Source: Thermoleophilia bacterium (GTDB lineage: Bacteria; Actinomycetota; Thermoleophilia; Gaiellales; SKUG01). From it: 10,085 nucleotides of DNA. The translations under genes were made by a program, and so were the position numbers. Each line of letters starts with the position of its first letter. Positions within the stretch are counted from its first letter, which is position 1. Shown here in pieces: positions 1-5,902 of this stretch. The notes beneath the pieces were generated by a model that ran no database searches, was not told where the DNA came from, and worked only from the letters and a program-made list of their open reading frames with translations. The DNA lies in NCBI GenBank assembly GCA_025964455.1, contig JAOPYU010000194.1, positions 1-10,085 on the forward strand, read 5' to 3'.

Positions 1-1161
1 TGGTGGCAGCGCATCGAGCGCAGCACGTTCCGACGGCTCGCCGTGTCCATCCGATCCGAGCTCGTTCGCGAGAGCACCTCGGGCGACCTGTCGATCAGCG
101 GCAACGTCTTCGAGGTCGATGAGGCCCAGGCGCCAATCGTCCTCGGCGGGCCGCGGGTGGATGTGCGCCGTAACTACGTCGCGTGCCCGGCCCAGGCGTG
201 TGAGACGACATCGGGCACACATCCCGTCGCGCCGTGGTCGCAGGTCGTACCGACGTTGTACGTCGGCTCCGACCGGGAGGCGACCGTCATCGACGCGGAC
301 GCCGACGTCAGGGCCTACGTCGTGCTCGAGAGCGTGCGAGCGGACGGCTCGCGCGAAACCACGGCCCTGCCTTCCGAGGCGCCGTTCGCCGAGCTCGTCC
401 ACTCATGGGCGGAGACCCCCAACCCGGTCGGTGCTGGAGACGGCCGCGGCCTCTCGTCCAGCCAGCTCGTGCACACGACCGGCGCGGGCACGGGCGTGGT
501 CGTGAGCGTCCGCGTCCAGGGCCGTCCTGCGACGCGCACCTACCGTGCGCTCGGCGCGGCCCCTCGGGCGATCGGACTGCCCCGCATCCTCGGTCGGGTC
601 CGACACGGCTCGACCGTCACGTGCGAGTCGCCGGCATGGCCAGTCCCACCGACGTCGATCGCGTACAGGTGGGCAGGTGGCGGGCGCACCAGCACCGAGC
701 AGGCCCGGTCGATCGATGATGCGGACGTCCGTTTCGGGGCGTTGACGTGCACGGTGATCGCCAACTTCGCGATCCACCGGGGCGCCGTCTCCAAGCGGAC
801 CGTCACGGTCGAACGCGTCCCGCTCCGCCTCCAGCGGTACGCACTCAACGCCGGATGGAGGATCATGTCCTGCGGTTCGACCACCGCTTCGGCGTGTCGC
901 ACGCGGCGCAACGTCGGGGTTCGGTTCTGGCTCGCGTCGCGGTCCAAGAAGTCGGTGAAGGCGACGATCTCCATGCAGCGCCAGGTTCGGGGCCGTTGGA
1001 TCCCGTGGGTGCGTGGGACGATCCCCATGCCCATGAAGGGCGGCTCATACATCCCCGGCAAGCTCGCAGCGTCCGGGACCTACCGCATCTGCTTCACCGT
1101 CCCGGCGCATGACATCTACTCCGGCGGTACGACACGGTGGCAGTACTGGCGGGTTGGCTGA
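1..1161 (+). CDS. Partial surface/exported-type protein with Ig-like domain (5' end missing)
   Basis: The reading frame is open from base 1 (it begins W-W-Q-R) to TGA at 1159-1161, so the gene enters from the left. A GTG at 43 is in frame but has no clear ribosome-binding site, so I do not take it as the start. Residue numbers below count from that GTG. Residues 15-48 (SGNVFEV...VRRNYV) look like rungs of a right-handed beta-helix. Residues 180-257 have the layout of an actinobacterial Ig-like repeat: P-x-I-x-G, VTC, YRW, then LTCTV, with C194 and C236 placed to form a disulfide. The last ~110 residues form a basic beta-rich module with C277, C285 and C350. Cys pairs and Ig folds suggest function outside the cytoplasm, but the N-terminus that would carry a signal peptide is not visible. 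The specific function is unknown. Confidence 0.7.
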   Translation, partial: WWQRIERSTFRRLAVSIRSELVRESTSGDLSISGNVFEVDEAQAPIVLGGPRVDVRRNYVACPAQACETTSGTHPVAPWSQVVPTLYVGSDREATVIDADADVRAYVVLESVRADGSRETTALPSEAPFAELVHSWAETPNPVGAGDGRGLSSSQLVHTTGAGTGVVVSVRVQGRPATRTYRALGAAPRAIGLPRILGRVRHGSTVTCESPAWPVPPTSIAYRWAGGGRTSTEQARSIDDADVRFGALTCTVIANFAIHRGAVSKRTVTVERVPLRLQRYALNAGWRIMSCGSTTASACRTRRNVGVRFWLASRSKKSVKATISMQRQVRGRWIPWVRGTIPMPMKGGSYIPGKLAASGTYRICFTVPAHDIYSGGTTRWQYWRVG

Positions 1162-1200
1162 CGCGCGGGTGCCGCCCGGGTCGGCCGCGCGCCGCTCTGC

Positions 1201-1206
1201 TAGTCT
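1201..1206 (+). promoter_or_regulatory. Possible -10 box for the ASCH gene
   Basis: TAGTCT matches the actinobacterial TANNNT -10 pattern. It lies 33 bp before the GTG at 1234, with the ribosome-binding site GGAGG (1223-1227) in between, which would give a leader of about 20 nt. No convincing -35 element is visible in the GC-rich sequence upstream. Confidence 0.35.
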
Positions 1207-1233
1207 CGCGACGTCCAGATCCGGAGGATTGCC

Positions 1234-1584
1234 GTGCTCGCCCTGAACTTCTATTCGCCCGTGTTCGCCGACCAGCTTCGGCACCGGCGCAAGACCGCGA
1301 CGATCCGCCTCGGCGACAAGTCGGCGAAGTACTCCAAGGGCGAGGTCGTGATGGTGCTCATCGGGCACCGCTTCGGCCCCCGCGAGCTGCTCTTCAACGC
1401 CGTCATCGACAAGGTGCACGTCTGCAAGCTGTCGGAGCTGTCGCCGCGCGACATCGAGCACGACAACCCGGAGTTCCGCCGGACCGAGGACGCCCAGCAG
1501 TTCCTCTCGCAGCTCTACAACCGCGAGGTTGCGTTGGACGACACCGTCACGATCATCTCCTTCAGCGAGATCATCGGAGCCTGA
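1234..1584 (+). CDS. ASCH domain-containing protein
   Basis: The product has 116 residues and is a single ASCH domain, a PUA-like beta-barrel fold thought to bind RNA or nucleotides. The family signature (G)xKxxTxR appears as RRKTATIR, with K20, T23 and R25 just after the first strand and helix. The segment SPRDIEHDNPEFRR (70-83) is typical of the actinobacterial subgroup of short ASCH proteins. The GTG start at 1234 is well supported by GGAGG at 1223-1227 with 6 nt spacing, and the length is normal for the subgroup. The target RNA or ligand cannot be read from the sequence. The next gene begins essentially at its stop codon, so the two are probably co-transcribed. Confidence 0.85.
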   Translation: MLALNFYSPVFADQLRHRRKTATIRLGDKSAKYSKGEVVMVLIGHRFGPRELLFNAVIDKVHVCKLSELSPRDIEHDNPEFRRTEDAQQFLSQLYNREVALDDTVTIISFSEIIGA

Positions 1585-1586
1585 CC

Positions 1587-2693
1587 CTGGCTGCCGGATC
1601 GGCCGTCTCGGCGACCCCGTCGGTCGCGAGCCGGCTTCCCCGCCCGTTCCGGTGGATCCCGTGGCTTCCCGCGGCAGTCGCGCGGCTGTGGATCGGCCAG
1701 CTCATGGTCCTGCTGCTCCTCGTGCTGGTCGGCTGGCCGTTGTACGTCTGGGCACTCACCGACCTCTCCGACCGAGCCACCAGCCTGCTGATCGGTTCCG
1801 TATTCGCCGCCCCCGCGGCGTTCGGCGTGTTGCTCGCGCTCGTCGGTCCGATCGCACGGATGTGGCATCGCGCGCGGCACGCCTTCATCGTCGATGCGGG
1901 GCTCCATCTGGGCTTTCGGGAGACGACCGCCAGGCCGGAGGGTGGACGCGCCGAGGACGGATTCGGCGGGGCGTGGCCGGACGGGGATGCGCCGCGGGTC
2001 CCGTTGTTCACGTCTGCGGGCATGGACAAGGGATTCGCGACCGTGATGTCCTCGAGCTCCGGTGACGAGCACCTGGGGCGGTTCGTCACGGCGTCGCTTC
2101 CGACGGGCGTCGGTATCGGCAGGTGGTGGTCGGCGCAACGCCTCTGGCGCCACGACGTGACGTTCGTGGCGCTGCGACTGCCCCCTGGGATCGAGTCGGT
2201 GATCCCGTCAATGTCGACGCGGCCCCGTGGGCTGGGCACGGCGCTGCGGTCGCGGCTGATCGAGCGGACCCGCGAGCGCCGGTTCGAGAGCATCGAGTTC
2301 GACGCACACCGCGAGGTGTCCGTCGCTGAAGCGGCAGATCCTGTCGCCGTCGCGGAGCTGCTCGGACCATCGCTCATCGCACGGCTTCACGCGTCGCGCA
2401 CGGCGTGGGAGCAGACTGGGCCCGACCTCGTGGCCTATGCGGCGCACGACGTGCGAAGCGGCGCCGAGCTCTCGGCGCTCGTGGAGGATGCGGCGATCAT
2501 CCGAGCGGCCTACCTGGGCGTGGTGCCGGCAGCGGACTCGTCACCTGCCGCGTCCGCGGCCGGGTCGACCCCCGACACGCGCGGCAGATCCCGGCTCGGC
2601 ATGGACCTGGGATGGGGCGCGGTCGCCGCGCTCGCGGTCGCGGCATTCGTGCTCACGCCGCTGCTGGTCAGGCTGGCGGAGGCGCTGTCGTGA
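1587..2693 (+). CDS. Three-TM membrane protein, DUF3137-like; probable CTG start
   Basis: Start choice: the only ATG near the 5' end is at 1704 and would cut into the first membrane helix. The frame is open and strongly coding-like (mostly G/C third positions) back to the ASCH stop. CTG at 1587 has GGAG at 1576-1579 with 7 nt spacing, so I use it (368 residues). The conservative alternative is ATG 1704 (329 residues). Helices lie at about 35-57 and 66-90, followed by the basic segment RMWHRARHAF. A soluble domain occupies about 100-320, and a C-terminal helix lies near 342-363. In the soluble part, the pattern VTFVALRLP...FESIEFDAHREVSV...DPVAVAELLGPSLIARL...WEQTGPDLV resembles DUF3137-type membrane proteins (ESxEFNRxFxV, then a late 'lL.p.ii..L' helix). 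That assignment comes from pattern memory only, and the function is unknown. The last 26 bp overlap the racemase gene on the other strand. Confidence 0.65.
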   Translation: MAAGSAVSATPSVASRLPRPFRWIPWLPAAVARLWIGQLMVLLLLVLVGWPLYVWALTDLSDRATSLLIGSVFAAPAAFGVLLALVGPIARMWHRARHAFIVDAGLHLGFRETTARPEGGRAEDGFGGAWPDGDAPRVPLFTSAGMDKGFATVMSSSSGDEHLGRFVTASLPTGVGIGRWWSAQRLWRHDVTFVALRLPPGIESVIPSMSTRPRGLGTALRSRLIERTRERRFESIEFDAHREVSVAEAADPVAVAELLGPSLIARLHASRTAWEQTGPDLVAYAAHDVRSGAELSALVEDAAIIRAAYLGVVPAADSSPAASAAGSTPDTRGRSRLGMDLGWGAVAALAVAAFVLTPLLVRLAEALS

Positions 2694-3375
2694 GCGCCTG
2701 GTCGACGGCGAGCCGCGCGTGCTCGAGCGTCGTGTCGATGAGCGGCACCGTCGCGTCGGTGCCGTCGACGAGCAGCCCGATCTCCGTGCAGCCGAGCACG
2801 ATGGCGCCGCATCCCCGCGCGACCAGCCCGGCCATCACCTCGCGGTAGCGCTCTCGCGCGGGCGCGGGCGTGCGCCCGTGTACGAGGTGCTCGAAGATGA
2901 TCGCGTCCACGTCCACCTGCCCGACCGGATCGGGCACCCAGCCGACGAGCCCCCGCGCCTCGAGCGCGTCGATGTAGAAGTCCTCGGCCATCGTGAATCG
3001 CGTGCCGAGCAGTCCGACCGTCGTCACGCCCAGACGAGTGGCGGCCGCCTGGACGCCGTCGACCACGTGCAGGAGCGGCACGTCCACGGCTGCCTCGATC
3101 GCCGGCGCCACCTTGTGCATGGTGTTGGTCGCGAGCAGCAGCAGCTCGGCGCCCCCTGCCTCGAGGCGGCGCGCCTCGGTCGCGAGCAACTCCCCGGTGC
3201 CGTCCCAGTCGCCCGAGCGCTGCATCGCCTCCACCTCGGCGAAGTCGACGCTCGAGAGCAGGATGCGCGCGGAGTGGTGCCCGCCGAGGCGTTCGCCGAC
3301 GAGCTCGTTGAGCCGGCGGTAGAGCTCCGCGGTGGACGGCCAGGCCATCCCGCCGATGATCCCGATCATGCGCAT
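2668..3375 (-). CDS. Aspartate/glutamate racemase family protein (YgeA-type)
   Basis: The 235-residue cytosolic protein begins with the family signature MIGIIGGMAWPST and belongs to the cofactor-independent Asp/Glu/hydantoin racemases, which move a proton between two active-site residues. The second catalytic motif GCTEI is present (C196). The first motif reads ATNTMH, with T83 where classical members carry Cys. This Thr/Cys pair matches E. coli YgeA, described as an L-aspartate/glutamate-specific racemase using Thr83 and Cys197, so the product probably acts on acidic or related amino acids. The length is normal. ATG at 3375 lies 6 nt after a TAGGCT box and has no ribosome-binding site, which suggests leaderless translation; a second in-frame ATG lies two codons in (3369). 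The gene is alone on its strand, converging on the membrane protein gene and divergent from the gene at 3559. The physiological substrate is not established. Confidence 0.88.
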   Translation of the reverse strand: MRMIGIIGGMAWPSTAELYRRLNELVGERLGGHHSARILLSSVDFAEVEAMQRSGDWDGTGELLATEARRLEAGGAELLLLATNTMHKVAPAIEAAVDVPLLHVVDGVQAAATRLGVTTVGLLGTRFTMAEDFYIDALEARGLVGWVPDPVGQVDVDAIIFEHLVHGRTPAPARERYREVMAGLVARGCGAIVLGCTEIGLLVDGTDATVPLIDTTLEHARLAVDQALTTAPPPA

Positions 3376-3381
3376 CGGACC

Positions 3382-3387
3382 AGCCTA
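3382..3387 (-). promoter_or_regulatory. -10 box, leaderless-type promoter of the racemase gene
   Basis: On the minus strand TAGGCT (TANNNT pattern) is followed by 6 nt and then the ATG at 3375. That places the transcription start at or next to the start codon. No ribosome-binding site is present, consistent with a leaderless mRNA. I see no clear -35 element. Confidence 0.4.
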
Positions 3388-3558
3388 GCGCCCCGCTGCC
3401 CGCGGCGTGGCCGCTTTCGGTGGGCAGGGTTGCCCGTCGCTGAGCAGGCATTTCGTGGAATTGGTGCCGCGTTCTGGCCGCATCGTGCAACGCCGTGGCC
3501 GCAATTGCCCGACAAGCAGGAGAACGCACCTCGCCCCGAACACGGAGCACACCCCAGC

Positions 3559-4629
3559 ATGATGGTTCTTCCCCCAGTCGCAGGAGCACACGCCGGCCAG
3601 GCCACAGGCGGCGGTCTCATCGACACGTTCAAGAGCGCGATGGCCGGAGCCACCGGTGGCGCCGCCGGGACCTCGCAGACGCCGCCCCCGGGCCCGCGTG
3701 GCGACGGATCGGTCGGCCTCTTCGACGGCGTCCTCAAGAAGGCGCTCATCAGCGGCGCGCTCGGCGTCGGCATGGGCTTCATCCCCTTCCTGCCGGGCGG
3801 CCCGGTGCTGGGCGGCATCGTCGGCGCACTCGGTGGCGCGGCGATGGGCGTGTTCGGCAACTGGATGAAGATGAAGCAGATCAAGCAGGAGAACGAGGCT
3901 GCGCTCGCCGCGATGGGCGTCCAGGCCGACGACCCGGCCGTCAAGCAGATCCTGCAGAGCGGCAACGTCTCGCAGCTGATCCCGCTCATGACCCAGCAGG
4001 GTGCGACCGGTGCCGTCCAGCAGGGCGCGACCGGTGCGGTCCAGCAGGGCACCGGTGCCACGCAGCAGACGCCGAAGCAGAACATCCAGCTCATGACCGA
4101 TCCCGCGACCGGCCAGTCGCAGCTGATCGACCTGACCACCGGCCAGGTCGTGCAGCAGGACTCCTCGGGCACGCCGAGCGGGCAGAGCGCCCAGCAGGCA
4201 GGCCAGCTGCCACAGGTGGTGGATCCCAGCGCGTCGGTCGGGCAGTCGCCCGCCCCGAAGCAGGGCACCATCGCAGTCGGTTCCGGCGCGACCGGCACGG
4301 CACTCAACCCGAACGCCGCGGTCAATCCCGGTGTGGCGCCGGCGCTTGCGGGTGGTGGCGGCGCGGCCGGCGACGCGGGCCGCCCCACGCCGCCGATCGG
4401 CGTCAACTCCGCCGATGTCAGCTTCATCGCGCCGACCCAGGCAGGGGTCGGCGAGGCGCCGACCGCGACCGCCGTCGCCGGCGTGGAGACGCTGCAGGTC
4501 GACGCACCGCTCGACCGGACGCAGCTGGCAGCCACCCTCGCCAAGCTCGAGGCGCAGATCGCGCAGATCAAGGCCTACCTCGAGGAGCAGGAGCGTTCCG
4601 AGCAGCTCGACAAGGCAGCCGCGCGCTAG
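3559..4629 (+). CDS. Glycine-zipper protein with Gln/Gly repeats and C-terminal coiled coil, function unknown
   Basis: I do not recognise a named family. The protein has 356 residues from the tandem ATG-ATG at 3559/3562, with GGAG at 3544-3547 about 11 nt upstream. There is no Sec signal peptide. The order is: a Gly/Ala/Pro-rich flexible segment (1-55); a hydrophobic core (62-100) with dense GxxxG-like spacing, including LPGGPVLGGIVGALGGAAMG; a basic helix NWMKMKQIKQENEAALAAMG (101-120); Gln/Gly tandem repeats (146-168); a long low-complexity linker; and a charged C-terminal coiled coil (about 318-356). The layout resembles the LysM protein at 5903-6739 (Ala/Gly linker, VLK-x-A followed by a glycine zipper ending in GALGG, then an Ala-rich charged helix), although identity is low. 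Inference: it inserts into or assembles on membranes, possibly as an envelope-associated or non-classically exported protein. Hairpins that could terminate it follow at 4648-4725. Confidence 0.7.
   Translation: MMVLPPVAGAHAGQATGGGLIDTFKSAMAGATGGAAGTSQTPPPGPRGDGSVGLFDGVLKKALISGALGVGMGFIPFLPGGPVLGGIVGALGGAAMGVFGNWMKMKQIKQENEAALAAMGVQADDPAVKQILQSGNVSQLIPLMTQQGATGAVQQGATGAVQQGTGATQQTPKQNIQLMTDPATGQSQLIDLTTGQVVQQDSSGTPSGQSAQQAGQLPQVVDPSASVGQSPAPKQGTIAVGSGATGTALNPNAAVNPGVAPALAGGGGAAGDAGRPTPPIGVNSADVSFIAPTQAGVGEAPTATAVAGVETLQVDAPLDRTQLAATLAKLEAQIAQIKAYLEEQERSEQLDKAAAR
3994..4062 (+). repeat. In-frame tandem repeat, 24-bp unit
   Basis: Units at 3994-4017 and 4018-4041 each encode QQGATGAV and differ only at synonymous third positions. 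A shortened third copy (4042-4062) encodes QQGTGAT. The repeat adds to the low-complexity linker of the glycine-zipper protein. Confidence 0.85.
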
Positions 4630-4647
4630 CGCACCGGCCACACGATT

Positions 4648-4671
4648 GTCGTGCGCGCACGTGCGCACGAC
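4648..4671 (+). terminator. Hairpin, 9-bp perfect stem, possible terminator
   Basis: GTCGTGCGC (4648-4656) and GCGCACGAC (4663-4671) pair perfectly around a 6-nt loop, starting 18 bp after the stop codon at 4629. No T-run follows, which is common for intrinsic terminators in high-GC actinobacteria. It could also protect the mRNA 3' end. Confidence 0.4.
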
Positions 4672-4695
4672 GCAGGGTTCGATCACCTGCACTGC

Positions 4696-4725
4696 CCGAG
4701 GGCCTCGCACATGCGGGGCCCTCGG
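4696..4725 (+). terminator. Strong GC hairpin, probable terminator of the glycine-zipper gene
   Basis: CCGAGGGCC (4696-4704) pairs with GGCCCTCGG (4717-4725). Inside, after a T-G wobble, CGCA (4706-4709) pairs with TGCG (4712-4715), giving a nearly continuous 14-bp stem. It lies 67 bp after the stop codon and before the next promoter. Its GGGCC/GGCCC core resembles the hairpin at 6965-6996. No strong T-tract follows. Confidence 0.6.
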
Positions 4726-4730
4726 TGCGT

Positions 4731-4746
4731 TCAGGGGCGCCCCTGA
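4731..4746. promoter_or_regulatory. Perfect 16-bp palindrome at the -35 position, candidate operator
   Basis: TCAGGGGC joins GCCCCTGA with no spacer, so the 16 bp are fully self-complementary. With the -10 box at 4761-4766, the expected -35 position (about 4738-4743) falls inside the palindrome. A dimeric repressor binding here would block RNA polymerase. A short hairpin without regulatory function is the alternative. Confidence 0.4.
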
Positions 4747-4760
4747 TGCCGCCGCGCCAC

Positions 4761-4766
4761 TACAAT
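4761..4766 (+). promoter_or_regulatory. -10 box, leaderless-type promoter of the zinc-ribbon gene
   Basis: TACAAT differs from the TATAAT consensus at one position and is followed by 7 nt and then ATG at 4774, with no ribosome-binding site. This is the arrangement of a leaderless transcript. It is the best -10 match I see in the window. Confidence 0.6.
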
Positions 4767-4773
4767 CACCGCC

Positions 4774-5118
4774 ATGGACGGCACCCACGAGAAGCGCACG
4801 CGCACCAAGAACCGCAACACCGAGCTCGGTGACCGCGCGTGCTTCTGCATCTCGTGCGGCTGGGCGCGCCGCTTCTACCCGGGCGTGGTCGAGCCGCCGG
4901 ACGAGTGCCCCACGTGCGAGGGCGCGATCGTCAGCGCGTGCCCCGAGTGCGGCATCGACATCCTGAGCGTGATGGCGGTTGAGTGCGACGAGTGCGGCAG
5001 CGCCCTGCGCGCGCCCGAGGCCAACGGTGTCCGCATCCACCGACCCAAGCGCCTCCCGATGGCTCGTCCGGAGCAGGCCCCCGACGCCCCGGGCGGGATC
5101 GGGTCCTGTCAGTCGTGA
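4774..5118 (+). CDS. Small zinc-ribbon protein with four CxxC motifs
   Basis: The 114-residue protein carries four CxxC pairs: C25/C28 (preceded by an extra C23), C45/C48 (CPTC), C56/C59 (CPEC) and C71/C74 (CDEC). They are spaced like two consecutive zinc ribbons, each using two pairs to hold one Zn. The N-terminus is very basic (EKRTRTKNRN) and the C-terminus after residue 80 is disordered and Pro-rich. There is no catalytic domain. Such proteins usually bind nucleic acid or another protein, but no partner can be named from sequence. The ATG start is supported by the leaderless-type -10 box 7 nt upstream. The thioesterase gene starts 21 bp after the stop, so the two are likely one operon. 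Confidence 0.75.
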   Translation: MDGTHEKRTRTKNRNTELGDRACFCISCGWARRFYPGVVEPPDECPTCEGAIVSACPECGIDILSVMAVECDECGSALRAPEANGVRIHRPKRLPMARPEQAPDAPGGIGSCQS

Positions 5119-5139
5119 ACGACGCGAGGGGCTGCTGAC

Positions 5140-5661
5140 GTGCCGCTCGTCCTGGGACTTCGCTATCCCTTCGCCGGGATCCGCAGCCTGCGCAAGCCCA
5201 AGGTCGGCCTGCTGGAGTGGTCGAGCGTTCGCATGCGCGTGCGCCCGAGCGACTGCGACCTGTACCTGCACATCAACAACGGCCGGTACCTGTCGCTCAT
5301 GGACATCGGGCGCACCGACCACGCGGGGCGCAGCGGGCTGATCGGCATGTTCCGCTCGCGCGGCTGGAAGCCCGTCGCCGGTGGCGCGACGATCCGGTTC
5401 CGCCGCGAGCTGCGCATCGGGACTCGATACACCCTGCATACGCGGTGTGCGGGCTGGGACGACGGCTGGAGCTACTGGGAGCAGCGATTCGATCGCGCGG
5501 ACGGACAGCTCGCGGCGCGTGCCTTCATCAAGGTCGCCGTCCTCGACGGTGACGGCTCGCGCCTTCCCTCCGCCGAGGTCATGCAGGCGCTCGGCATCGA
5601 TCCCGTGTCACCGCCGCTACCGGAGGCCATCGCCGCCTGGCAGTCCTCCGAGTACGGCTGA
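5140..5661 (+). CDS. THEM6-like hotdog-fold acyl-CoA thioesterase family protein
   Basis: The 173-residue protein is a 4HBT-type hotdog domain. The signature DCDLYLHINNGRYLSLMD (38-55) holds the D/H-x-NN-x-x-Y pattern (D40, H44, N46, N47, Y50) of the THEM6/4-hydroxybenzoyl-CoA thioesterase-like subgroup. The later segment GWDDGWSYWEQRF (105-117), followed by ARAFIKVAVLD, corresponds to the long beta strands of the fold. It is expected to hydrolyse an acyl-CoA or acyl-ACP in the cytosol, with unknown chain preference. The catalytic role of D40 is inferred by family analogy. The GTG start at 5140 has GAGGGG at 5126-5131 with 8 nt spacing. It lies 21 bp downstream of the zinc-ribbon gene and is probably translated from the same mRNA. 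Confidence 0.82.
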   Translation: MPLVLGLRYPFAGIRSLRKPKVGLLEWSSVRMRVRPSDCDLYLHINNGRYLSLMDIGRTDHAGRSGLIGMFRSRGWKPVAGGATIRFRRELRIGTRYTLHTRCAGWDDGWSYWEQRFDRADGQLAARAFIKVAVLDGDGSRLPSAEVMQALGIDPVSPPLPEAIAAWQSSEYG

Positions 5662-5902
5662 CCCGAAGCCCCCTGCTGCACCCCGGATCGGCGTGCACGC
5701 GTCGATACCGACCGAACGGCCCCGCGTCTCGCACCCTCCCGGCCGCGGCCGCCCGTGGCCTCGCCGTGGCCTACCCCGGCCCCCGACCCTCCGATCCTGC
5801 CGGCTGCCGAGCGGCCCGACCGGAAGTACAGATGACCACTGCGTCACACCCACCAGCTTGGAGGAGCCGGCCGGGGGACGCACACGGGAGGAGCACCACC
5901 GA

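Noticed and set aside
1137..1586. Extension of the membrane protein to ATG 1137
   Set aside because: The extension lies almost wholly over the ASCH gene in another frame and is Arg/Pro-rich shadow sequence. Third-position bias supports coding in this frame only after the ASCH stop.
3406..3511. Repeated CGTGGCCGC...TTGCCCG motif pair (3406/3430 and 3494/3505) upstream of the first glycine-zipper gene as a regulator site
   Set aside because: The spacing between the two halves differs (15 versus 2 nt), and short GC words recur by chance in this composition. No clear promoter lies beside them.
3385..5439. Very long antisense open frame opposite the glycine-zipper, zinc-ribbon and thioesterase genes
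   Set aside because: Long antisense frames are expected in high-GC DNA. It covers three genes with clear motifs and starts on the other strand, and its product is Arg/Ala-rich without domains.
5691..5751. Palindromes GCGTGCACGC (5691-5700) and CGGCCGCGGCCG (5740-5751) as terminators after the thioesterase gene
   Set aside because: Perfect palindromes without a loop make poor RNA hairpins, and such GC words are frequent here. The evidence is too weak for a feature.
5832..5902. Possible c-di-AMP (ydaO-type) riboswitch before the LysM gene, because GCCGG...GGGGGAC resembles part of that motif
   Set aside because: The other conserved parts, including the GGGTGAA-type segment before the start codon, are missing and no supporting stem order can be drawn.
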